A DNA stretch of 39,436 bases from an uncultured Collinsella sp. (GTDB taxonomy: Bacteria; Actinomycetota; Coriobacteriia; Coriobacteriales; Coriobacteriaceae), in NCBI GenBank assembly GCA_902493985.1, contig CABURR010000016.1, forward strand, positions 1-39,436. Reading direction: 5' to 3'. This document shows, one piece after another, positions 32,879-39,436 of this stretch (position 1 is the first letter of the stretch; every line of letters starts with the position of its first letter). A program made the position numbers and the translations under genes. A model generated the notes under the pieces. The model made no database searches and had not been told where the DNA came from. It was given only the letters and a program-made list of their open reading frames with translations.

Positions 32879-33801
32879 AGCTCCACCCTCATAATGCGCC
32901 GGATAACCACCAGGGCAACGGCGTTGAGGGCGAGACCCAGCACCACAGCGCCCGCACCGGCAGGCGTCGCAAGACCGCGACGAAAATCTGCCGAAAGCAG
33001 CGCCAACACCGCGCATATGCCCGCCGGCATCGCCGCGACCATATGCGCAGACATGCGAGCCTGCGACGTCTTAACATCCAGGCGGCGCTTGAGCTCAATG
33101 CGCTCCCCCACCATGCTCGACGCCTCGGACAGTAAGTCGGCAAGCGGAGCGCCAGTGCGCTGTGACACCTTAAGCGCCAAGGTCACAAGCGAAAGACCGG
33201 GGGCGTCGATGCGCACGAGCAAGTCATCGAGTGCGTCGGTCGCCGAGATGCCGCAATCGATCACCGCCGCTACCCGCAAAAACTCGGTATGTACCGGCTC
33301 TTGCGCATGAGCTCCCACAAAGCGCATGCCCTGGGCCAGCGAATGTCCCGAGGCAAGCGACATGGAAAGTGCGGTAAACGCCTCGGGCATGGCCTCTTCT
33401 GCATCGTGTTGCTCGCGCCGGCTCTCAAAGCCATCCCGAGCGGCACCAACGGCAAACGGAGCAACAAGTCCCAAGGCAAATCCGAGGGGCGATAACGACA
33501 CCATCGTCAGTAAAACGCAGCAGACACCGCTAGATAGCAGCAGAAACGCCAAACGCCCCGAAGCATCTTCGATCACGAGGCCAAGGCGATGCGCCGGAGC
33601 CAGCGATGTCCACGAACGGGCGATCTTTTTCAGCAGATCGTTTTCCACCAGCTCACGCGGCAGCCTCTCTGCCACCGTCTCGAGCGCCTGACGCGCCAGC
33701 TCCGCCGGCGGCACCTTCGGCACACGAGGTTCCGCCCCGCACGCCGTCGCAACAGAAAACCCTGCCAAACCCCCTACGACGAGGGGCACAGCGACCTCCA
33801 T
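32875..33801 (-). CDS. tadB: TadB-like inner-membrane platform protein
   Basis: A 308-residue protein with a first hydrophobic stretch (VPLVVGGLAGFSVATA), a helical pair near 85-125, the T2SF core (MPEAFTALSMSLASGHSLAQ and ALKVSQRTGAPLADLLSEAS), and two C-terminal helices (MVAAMPAGICAVLALL; GAVVLGLALNAVALVVI). This is the TadB layout. The ATG at 33801 has GAGGAGG 7 nt upstream and overlaps the tadA end by 28 nt. Confidence 0.9.
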   Translation of the reverse strand: MEVAVPLVVGGLAGFSVATACGAEPRVPKVPPAELARQALETVAERLPRELVENDLLKKIARSWTSLAPAHRLGLVIEDASGRLAFLLLSSGVCCVLLTMVSLSPLGFALGLVAPFAVGAARDGFESRREQHDAEEAMPEAFTALSMSLASGHSLAQGMRFVGAHAQEPVHTEFLRVAAVIDCGISATDALDDLLVRIDAPGLSLVTLALKVSQRTGAPLADLLSEASSMVGERIELKRRLDVKTSQARMSAHMVAAMPAGICAVLALLSADFRRGLATPAGAGAVVLGLALNAVALVVIRRIMRVEL

Positions 33802-35102
33802 TCGTCTACCTCCTCTTGTGTGAGCGTCCCCGACCGCAGGCCTTCTGCAATAAACGGCGGCTCGCGGTCAAGCGTCCAGATGCGCTCGGCGGCATCGAAA
33901 GTCACATAGCGCTCGAGCTCTACGCCGCCCGACGCGGCGCGACGCACCCCCGAATACGAGGAGACGAAACGCCTGCCATCGGCGTGGCGCTCGGACATCA
34001 CGATGCCGTCGAGCGCCATGGCAATCTGTTCCTCGATGAGCTCGCTCGGCAGATCGATGCCATAACGTGCAAGCAACGTCAGACGCACCACGGTCTCCTG
34101 TTCTGAACCCGCATGAAGTGTGGTGAGCGACCCGTCGTGGCCCGTGTTCATGGCCTGCAACATGTCGCAGCACTCGGCACCACGCACCTCGCCCACCACG
34201 ATGCGGTCGGGGCGCATGCGCAGGGCATTGGTCACCAGGTCGCGGATCGTCACCGCGCCCTCGCCCTCAATTGAAGCCTCGCGCGCCTCTAGACGCACCA
34301 CGTGCGGATGATGCGCAAACTTGAGCTCGGCAGAGTCCTCGATCGTCACGATGCGCTCGCCGGTGGAAATCTCACATGACAACGCGTTGAGCAGGGTGGT
34401 CTTACCAGATCCCGTGCCTCCCGCAACCGCCAGGTCCTGTCGCAGCGACACCGCACACGACAGCAGCTGCGCATACCAAAGCGGCAGCGATCCCAACCCC
34501 ACGAGCTCGTCCAGCGAGCAGATACGGTCCGAGAACTTTCGGATGGTGAGAATCGGTCCGTCAATCGCCACAGGCGGAATCACCGCGTTGACGCGATAGC
34601 CCGTTTTGAGGCGGGCGTTGACGATGGGGCTGCGCTCGTCGATACGGCGGCCAAGTGGCGAGATGATGCGGTCGATAAGCACACGGATCTGCTCATCATC
34701 CTCAAACGCATGCTCGATGGGGTGCAAGACGCCGCCGCGTTCAAAGAAAGCCGAGCGGCAGCCGTTGATCATGATCTCGGTAACGGTGTCGTCCTCGATG
34801 AGCGGCTGCAACGGCCCCAGGCCCACCACGTCATCCAAAATCTCGTCGATGATGGTCTCGCGCTCGGGCGTCGCGAGATCGGTCGGCTCCTCAACATTGA
34901 GCGCCGCCTCCACCGCGGGACGCAATTCCGAGCGGGCAAGTGCCGGGTCGATATAGGCACTGATACGCGCCACTTCGTCGTAACCCATGCGGTCCATCAC
35001 GGCGCGCTTGGTGCGTCGTTTCACCGCGCGGCGACGCCCCGCATCTACAGGCGCTGCCGCCGCTGCAGCGCCGGCAGCCTTAATCCTCGTTTGCAGGCTC
35101 AT
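33774..35102 (-). CDS. tadA: TadA/CpaF pilus-assembly ATPase
   Basis: A 442-residue type II/IV secretion ATPase that powers pilin polymerisation. It has the N-terminal helical region common to CpaF (VEEPTDLATPERETIIDEIL), the DDTVTEIMING strand, the Walker A VAGGTGSGKTTLLNAL, an Asp box around IVTIEDSAEL, and the Walker B and His boxes in MRPDRIVVGEVRGAE and GHDGSLTTLHAGS. The ATG overlaps the tadZ stop by 4 nt. Confidence 0.96.
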   Translation of the reverse strand: MSLQTRIKAAGAAAAAAPVDAGRRRAVKRRTKRAVMDRMGYDEVARISAYIDPALARSELRPAVEAALNVEEPTDLATPERETIIDEILDDVVGLGPLQPLIEDDTVTEIMINGCRSAFFERGGVLHPIEHAFEDDEQIRVLIDRIISPLGRRIDERSPIVNARLKTGYRVNAVIPPVAIDGPILTIRKFSDRICSLDELVGLGSLPLWYAQLLSCAVSLRQDLAVAGGTGSGKTTLLNALSCEISTGERIVTIEDSAELKFAHHPHVVRLEAREASIEGEGAVTIRDLVTNALRMRPDRIVVGEVRGAECCDMLQAMNTGHDGSLTTLHAGSEQETVVRLTLLARYGIDLPSELIEEQIAMALDGIVMSERHADGRRFVSSYSGVRRAASGGVELERYVTFDAAERIWTLDREPPFIAEGLRSGTLTQEEVDEWRSLCPSS

Positions 35103-36751
35103 CGCTGATCACCCTCGCGCGACCAGGGAAGGCGGATACGCGGGCGTTCGGTGCGCGTTGCACGGTCGGCGACCATATCGCTCCAAGGGCCGACGGCGCA
35201 CCCCAGTTCCACGAGCATCTCGCGCGTGGCCTCGCGCACGCTGGTCGCAAAAGCGCTGGTCTGCCCCACTGCCTCGTCAGCGCGCCCAAACGCCATGAGC
35301 GCGGCGAGATCCTGCCCGCCATCGGCGATACGAATCTTGGAGCTCAACGCACAGGCAATCTCAAAGCGCATGGCGACGTCTTCGTCTGCCCCGCGCGCAC
35401 CGAACCGGTTGAACACGGCGCTCATGCGCGTGCGCGGCACACCCACTCGACTTGCCAGTTCAATGACGCGCGACGCCGATGTCGCGGACGACACCGCCGC
35501 ATCGCCAACGACCAGGCAACGGTCGCTCGCCGCCACCGCAGCCGCCACGGCGTCGCCCCAAAAGACCGAGGTATCGATAAAGACCACGTCGGATTCGCGA
35601 CGCAGGACATCAAGCAGTAACTCCACCGGACGTGCCATGAGCTCGGCTTGCTCGGGCGCCGCGACGGGACCCCAGAGCGTAACGCCCGGCGCCACGCGCA
35701 TCGATGTGGCTACGATATCCGGCTCGGTGAGCGCGCCCGCCGCCGACGGCTCGATAAGTGCCGCCATATCGCGCGGAGCATCGACGCCTAACAAGTCGTA
35801 AAGGTTTCCAAACATCAAGTCCAGGTCGAGCACGGCGGCACGCAAGCCCAACAGCGACGATGTGTGTGCCATGGTGGCAACGATCGTCGACTTGCCGCAA
35901 CCGCCCGAACCCGAAATGGCGCAGATGACCGGAGCTCGATGCTGCGGAGCGGCAGCGTCTGCCGGCGGCATCGGAGGCGGCGGGGCGGGCGTCGGTGACA
36001 GCGTCCCCGTCTCCCCCGCCGCAACCACACGCTGCGTCCAAGCCGGCATGGCAGCTTGTTCGGTCTGCGAGGCAGGCTCGTTCTGCGCAATCTGCTCATG
36101 CCGCATCAGCGGCAACTCGACGCACCCGGCAAAGCCCTCAACTTCGTCGAGTTCATCCGCCAGATTCACGCCGTGCACGTATCCCATATCTACAGCCGGG
36201 GAGTCGCCAGCATGCTGCGCCGGCCCTCCAGCGTCATCGTATACAAGGGGGTTCCGGGGGCGCCGACCATGCTCGGCTTCCGCTTTTCCATAATCATCAA
36301 CACGCGGGCCTCTTGTAGCGCGAGGCGCCCCGGGTTCCCTATCAACAAAAGCATCGGGCTCAATCGTCATGCGCCGATCGGAATCAACCGCTCCCTCGCC
36401 CGCGCGCCCGTTGCCGCATATACTGTGCGCAGCGATGACCTCGGTCGCCCCCGCGCGAAACAGCCCCTCGATATCCGACGGATCGAGCGCTTCTATCAAC
36501 ACGACCACGCGACTCACGCGGCCTTCGGCCGTCAGGCGCGCAACAGTCTTGCGCACATCTTCGGTATCAAACAGAGACGCCGCGATGATGGCAGCCCCGC
36601 GGCGCGACGGAAACGCCCGCGCCATGGAAACCAGCCCGTCCAGGTCACCCACGCGAAGCACCTGTGCACCCGCATCACGGCCCTCGACTTCCTGCTGCAA
36701 CAGCCCGTAATCGCCGCACGCGCAGCACGCAAGCCAGATCGCCTTCATCAC
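35099..36751 (-). CDS. tadZ: TadZ/CpaE-like localisation ATPase with receiver-like N-terminus
   Basis: A 550-residue MinD/ParA-fold ATPase that in this family places the pilus machine in the cell. Residues 1-115 look like an atypical receiver domain. A long low-complexity linker follows, with acidic and Pro-rich parts (PTPAPPPPMPPADAAAP). The ATPase starts with SGSGGCGKSTIVATMAH (about 281-297), then AVLDLDLMFGNLYDLLGV and VFIDTSVF. The linker is longer than in most TadZ. The start is GTG at 36751, overlapping the cpaB stop, with ATG as the next codon but no further away than 3 nt. Confidence 0.88.
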   Translation of the reverse strand: MMKAIWLACCACGDYGLLQQEVEGRDAGAQVLRVGDLDGLVSMARAFPSRRGAAIIAASLFDTEDVRKTVARLTAEGRVSRVVVLIEALDPSDIEGLFRAGATEVIAAHSICGNGRAGEGAVDSDRRMTIEPDAFVDREPGAPRATRGPRVDDYGKAEAEHGRRPRNPLVYDDAGGPAQHAGDSPAVDMGYVHGVNLADELDEVEGFAGCVELPLMRHEQIAQNEPASQTEQAAMPAWTQRVVAAGETGTLSPTPAPPPPMPPADAAAPQHRAPVICAISGSGGCGKSTIVATMAHTSSLLGLRAAVLDLDLMFGNLYDLLGVDAPRDMAALIEPSAAGALTEPDIVATSMRVAPGVTLWGPVAAPEQAELMARPVELLLDVLRRESDVVFIDTSVFWGDAVAAAVAASDRCLVVGDAAVSSATSASRVIELASRVGVPRTRMSAVFNRFGARGADEDVAMRFEIACALSSKIRIADGGQDLAALMAFGRADEAVGQTSAFATSVREATREMLVELGCAVGPWSDMVADRATRTERPRIRLPWSREGDQR

Positions 36752-37404
36752 TCGTCGCCTCCGCTCTTTTTGCCGCGCGCCGTGGCGGGAATCGTCAAGC
36801 TGACCGTTCCCTTGCCCGAGGCTCCCAGCAGTTCCTTGACGTCTTCGGGGTCAGCCGCCAGCGTCACCCATTCGATCTTGCCCTCGCGCGTGGCACCGGA
36901 ATCCTCACTGGTATCGATCACGTGCGCGCCGCACAGTCGATCGGTTACGCCGTCTTTTTGCACATACACATCCACGTAGCTGCCCACGCCCGTAGCACCG
37001 CCGACCGAGTGCTCGGCATCGACCGCCACCGAAACGGCGACCTTGCCCTTAGGCACCTCGAGCTTGTGGCTCTCGGCCTTGGTGTAGACATTGCAGATCA
37101 CGGCGTTTTTGGGAATACGCGAAGTCGTCACGTCGCCGCGCACCTGGCGCAGCTCGGTCGCCGCGTCACGCGGCAGCAGACTCGTCAGCCATTCCTGGGT
37201 TATGACATTGGTCTCATCGAGGGTCTCGCCCACATCGATATCGCGCGCCGCGACGCATACCTCGACGCGATCGCCACCGTACTTGGCCAAGGTCTCAGCC
37301 TGGACCTGTTCGGCTTGCGAGCGGATCGACGAGCCGTAAACCATGCAGAGCAGAGCAGCGAGCACGCCCGCGACCAGACTGATGGCGATGCGTTTGCTCT
37401 TGTT
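36748..37404 (-). CDS. cpaB: CpaB/RcpC-like SAF-domain protein
   Basis: A 218-residue protein with one N-terminal membrane helix (RIAISLVAGVLAALLCMVYG) and a SAF domain starting VEVCVAARDIDVGETLDE, followed by a second half with GSYVDVYVQKDGV and a C-terminal VSLTIPATA. CpaB/RcpC members are periplasmic or cell-surface parts of Tad systems. The GTG at 37404 is chosen because GGAG lies 5 nt upstream. It is the first gene of the Tad operon, whose leader contains an inverted repeat. Confidence 0.9.
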   Translation of the reverse strand, partial: NKSKRIAISLVAGVLAALLCMVYGSSIRSQAEQVQAETLAKYGGDRVEVCVAARDIDVGETLDETNVITQEWLTSLLPRDAATELRQVRGDVTTSRIPKNAVICNVYTKAESHKLEVPKGKVAVSVAVDAEHSVGGATGVGSYVDVYVQKDGVTDRLCGAHVIDTSEDSGATREGKIEWVTLAADPEDVKELLGASGKGTVSLTIPATARGKKSGGDE

Positions 37405-37518
37405 CACGGCCGCTCCTCTCATGGCAGTGCCGGGCGAATGCCCGTACCACCATTGTCTGGGCGGTCAGAGTGCAAAGCGGCGCAATCGCGATTTTGGTTT
37501 TCGATGTCAAACCAATCG

Positions 37519-37568
37519 CTGACCAAAAGCTAACCAGCCCGTCAAGCTCGTGGCAAGGTTTTGGTCAG
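37519..37568. promoter_or_regulatory. spaced inverted repeat in the Tad operon leader
   Basis: CTGACCAAAA (37519-37528) and TTTTGGTCAG (37559-37568) are exact reverse complements 30 nt apart, 115-165 bp before cpaB. Two TTGAC-like hexamers lie nearby on the minus strand but no good -10 is found at the right distance. The repeat may bind a regulator of the Tad operon. Confidence 0.4.
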
Positions 37569-37607
37569 TACGTCAGCAAACTGCATGTTTCGAGGCTTTT
37601 CCGCAGC

Positions 37608-37642
37608 AAAAAAGCCGTCTCCCGAATAGTTGGGAGACGGCT
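37608..37642 (-). terminator. terminator of rsgA
   Basis: AGCCGTCTCCC (37613-37623) pairs perfectly with GGGAGACGGCT (37632-37642), with a run of T on the minus strand, 18 nt after the rsgA stop. Confidence 0.92.
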
Positions 37643-37659
37643 GTCATAGGAAAAATCAA

Positions 37660-38844
37660 TTACAGATGAACATCGGGATCGAGCATTTGAGCGCTCACGC
37701 GCATGGATGACGCCAAGTTTTGGAACGTTTCCAGACGCAGACTGTCGATCTGCCCGGCGTCCTCGGCCTCGCGAACGGCGCAGCCCGGCTCATGGGTATG
37801 CGTGCAATCGCCAAACCGGCACGCACGCGATGCCTCGACAATCTCGGGGAAGGCGCGCGCCAGACCCCGTTCGTGACCCACGAGCGGTAGGCTGCGCAGG
37901 CCCGGGGCATCGGCGATCACGCCAGCGTCGCCCGGTAGCGCCACCATCACGCGCGCGACGGTAGTGTGACGGCCCTGGTCGTCGCGTTCGCGCACACCGC
38001 CGGTCGCCAACGTATCGTGGCCCAGCAGTGCATTGAGCAGCGTCGACTTGCCGGCACCCGACTCGCCCAGAATCATGGCGCAGCTCCCGGTAGGCACGCA
38101 GGCACGGACCTCGTCCAGGCCGCGGCCCTCGGCAGAGGACGTCACGATCACGCGCACGTCCGGACCCACCAGGCGGCGCACGCGGTCCAGATCACGCTCG
38201 AGCTCCTCGGCATCGCAGCGGTCAGCTTTGGTGAGCACCACCACCGGCTCGGCATCGCAGTCGAGCGCCAACACCAGCGAGCGAGCCACGCGGTCGAGCA
38301 GCACCTCACCGGCACCGAGCGCCTGCACGATTAGCACGCTATCCACGTTGGAGCAGAGCACCTGGCGCTCTCCGCGGGCACGGCCGCGCCAACGCTCAAA
38401 GCTCGTACGGCGCGGCAGCACGCACTCAATCACGCCCATATCGTGCCCGGGAGCGCGGCGCACCGCCACACGGTCGCCCACGGCAGGCAGCAGGACCTCG
38501 TCCTCGCCGCGCGACTTGGCAAACCCCACTGCATGCTCGGCGCGGAAGGTATCGTCGGCAGTCGCCACCAGCGGAAACCCGCGATCCAGGCGAATAACGG
38601 CACCCAGCTGCATCTGCTCGGGCTCCTCGGCATGTGCGCAGAAATCATCAAAGGCAGTCTGCTGGGCTTCATCGACCGGCAGGCCATCAAACGCCGGAAC
38701 ATCCTGCAGCGCATCGAGCCCCGGTACGCTCGCCAACAACTCCTCGGCAGACACGGGCGCTTCGGTCGCGAGCTTCCGACGACGGTCACGCTTAGCCCGC
38801 GCCCCCGTCGTCTTTTTCTTCGCTTTAGCCTTCGCCTTGCCCAC
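37660..38844 (-). CDS. rsgA: RsgA ribosome small-subunit-dependent GTPase
   Basis: A 394-residue circularly permuted GTPase that aids late 30S assembly. Order: a very basic N-terminus (GKAKAKAKKK...RAKRDRRRK), an extension to about 75, an OB-fold (about 80-145), then G4 LTKAD, G1 GESGAGKST and G3 DAPGLRSL, and the C-terminal zinc domain with CRFGDCTHTHEPGC. The first 75 residues are longer than usual. GTG at 38844 is used because GGAGG lies 5 nt upstream. Confidence 0.96.
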   Translation of the reverse strand: MGKAKAKAKKKTTGARAKRDRRRKLATEAPVSAEELLASVPGLDALQDVPAFDGLPVDEAQQTAFDDFCAHAEEPEQMQLGAVIRLDRGFPLVATADDTFRAEHAVGFAKSRGEDEVLLPAVGDRVAVRRAPGHDMGVIECVLPRRTSFERWRGRARGERQVLCSNVDSVLIVQALGAGEVLLDRVARSLVLALDCDAEPVVVLTKADRCDAEELERDLDRVRRLVGPDVRVIVTSSAEGRGLDEVRACVPTGSCAMILGESGAGKSTLLNALLGHDTLATGGVRERDDQGRHTTVARVMVALPGDAGVIADAPGLRSLPLVGHERGLARAFPEIVEASRACRFGDCTHTHEPGCAVREAEDAGQIDSLRLETFQNLASSMRVSAQMLDPDVHL

Positions 38845-38893
38845 AAGCGCCTCCCAGCACCACAAATCACAACTGAGCAGGTATTTTACCCAC

Positions 38894-38929
38894 AAAAAAG
38901 AGCCGGTCGAGCAAACGCTCGACCGGCTC
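38894..38929 (-). terminator. terminator of the P-type ATPase gene
   Basis: GAGCCGGTCGAGC (38900-38912) pairs perfectly with 38917-38929 around AAAC, followed on the minus strand by six T. Confidence 0.92.
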
Positions 38930-38989
38930 ACATACTTTCCCTCAGCCCTTTATCATCCGCACGGGAGAAAAGCCAACAAGGATACCGCA

Positions 38990-39077
38990 GGGCCCGCCCC
39001 GGAAGCCCTTTCTCCCGAACGATCCCGCAGCGCAAAGCGCGAGGACCAGTGAGGGAGAAAGGGCGTGGGGCGGGCCC
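38990..39077. repeat. 88-nt long stem-loop in the 3' UTR of the P-type ATPase gene
   Basis: GGGCCCGCCCC (38990-39000) and GCCCTTTCTCCC (39005-39016) pair exactly with GGGGCGGGCCC (39067-39077) and GGGAGAAAGGGC (39053-39064). Only a 4/2-nt internal loop interrupts a 23-bp stem. The 36-nt loop contains a nested hairpin GCGC-aaa-GCGC (39030-39040). It starts 12 nt after the ATPase stop and is followed by a separate standard terminator at 38894-38929. Confidence 0.85.
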
Positions 39078-39088
39078 GGACGAGTACG

Positions 39089-39436
39089 CTACTCTTTCTC
39101 CACAGCGCGCATGATCGCCTTGTAGATCTCCATCAGCGGAATGATCAGGAAGGCCAGGCCCAGCGCGGCAAGAACGCCCTTGAGCTCAAGCGTCACGGGG
39201 CCAAAGAACATCTCGGCAAGCGTCGGCTGTACGGTTACGATCACCGTCAGCACCAGCGCCAGCGCGGCAGATGCCCACAGCCACTTGTTCTGCTTCTTCA
39301 TGCTAAACAGCGACGCACGACGGCTGCGCATATTGAAGCAGTGGAAAATCTCGACCATGTTGAGCGTGATGAACGCCATCATCACGCCTTCCTCGTCGGC
39401 ATTGCCGGCGATCATATCGGCGATGTGGATGTAGCC
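39089..39436 (-). CDS. C-terminal end of a P-type cation-transporting ATPase (partial)
   Basis: The frame is open to the window's right edge, so only the last 115 residues are seen. GVMMAFITLNMVEIFHCFNM followed by RSRRASLF is the M8-M9 region typical of calcium/cation P2-type ATPases. NKWLWASAALALVLTVIV and LKGVLAALGLAFLIIPLMEI are the last helices, with a short basic end (YKAIMRAVEKE). The ion specificity cannot be read. It is followed by a long stem-loop and a strong terminator. Confidence 0.88.
   Translation of the reverse strand, partial: GYIHIADMIAGNADEEGVMMAFITLNMVEIFHCFNMRSRRASLFSMKKQNKWLWASAALALVLTVIVTVQPTLAEMFFGPVTLELKGVLAALGLAFLIIPLMEIYKAIMRAVEKE

Overview
The window looks like a chromosomal segment of a high-GC, monoderm actinobacterium, most likely a Coriobacteriia member close to Collinsella. 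This rests on base composition, frequent GTG starts, strong GGAGG ribosome sites, a Tad locus with no outer-membrane secretin, and general gene content. The assignment is from memory of such genomes; no search was run. Nearly all genes lie on the minus strand, so transcription runs right to left.

Layout, left to right. 0.1-2.7 kb: a polysaccharide regulation cluster (CpsC/Wzz, CpsD tyrosine kinase, CpsB phosphatase) and a GNAT acetyltransferase. 2.9-6.0 kb: a PhoR/PhoB-type two-component system and a lone pstB. 6.1-9.6 kb: a VanR/VanS-like system divergent from a PBP5-type D,D-carboxypeptidase. 9.8-12.5 kb: a more accessory-looking stretch around tRNA-Ser, with a TM2-domain protein and an AAA+/winged-helix ATPase that has an unusual array of 7-bp repeats in its leader and a perfect 19-bp inverted repeat downstream. 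12.6-16.4 kb: a large TPR-like protein, three tRNA-Arg(ACG) genes and a small unknown gene. 16.6-20.6 kb: serS, a 57-residue membrane protein, proC, rlmH and an SPFH protein. 20.7-26.5 kb: tRNA-Leu(CAG), then tatD, ksgA, metG and rsmI, headed by a GH5-like protein that appears to have lost its catalytic acid/base. 26.8-27.8 kb: tRNA-Phe and a toxin/antitoxin-like pair. 27.8-37.4 kb: a compact Tad/Flp pilus operon (cpaB, tadZ, tadA, tadB, tadC, flp, further pilin-like genes, a DUF192 gene). 37.7-39.4 kb: rsgA and the 3' end of a P-type ATPase gene that runs off the window.

The most unusual signal is non-coding. Downstream of three different tRNAs (Arg, Leu, Phe) sits one 186-190 bp unit: a copy of the tRNA terminator and the last ~18-22 nt of that tRNA, a GC-rich hairpin core, and an inverted copy of the same tRNA's T-arm. 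The Arg and Leu cores are nearly identical although the flanking tRNA pieces differ. Remnants with only the inverted T-arm follow tRNA-Ser and another tRNA-Arg. The arrangement recalls the tRNA-tail repeats of the E. coli tyrT locus (rtT RNA) and may be a dispersed family of tRNA-3'-end elements.

Functionally, the protein genes cover cell-envelope sensing and building (Cps phosphoregulation, phosphate and Van-like signalling, carboxypeptidase, Tad pilus) and translation or rRNA modification (SerRS, MetRS, RsmI, KsgA, RlmH, RsgA, tRNAs).
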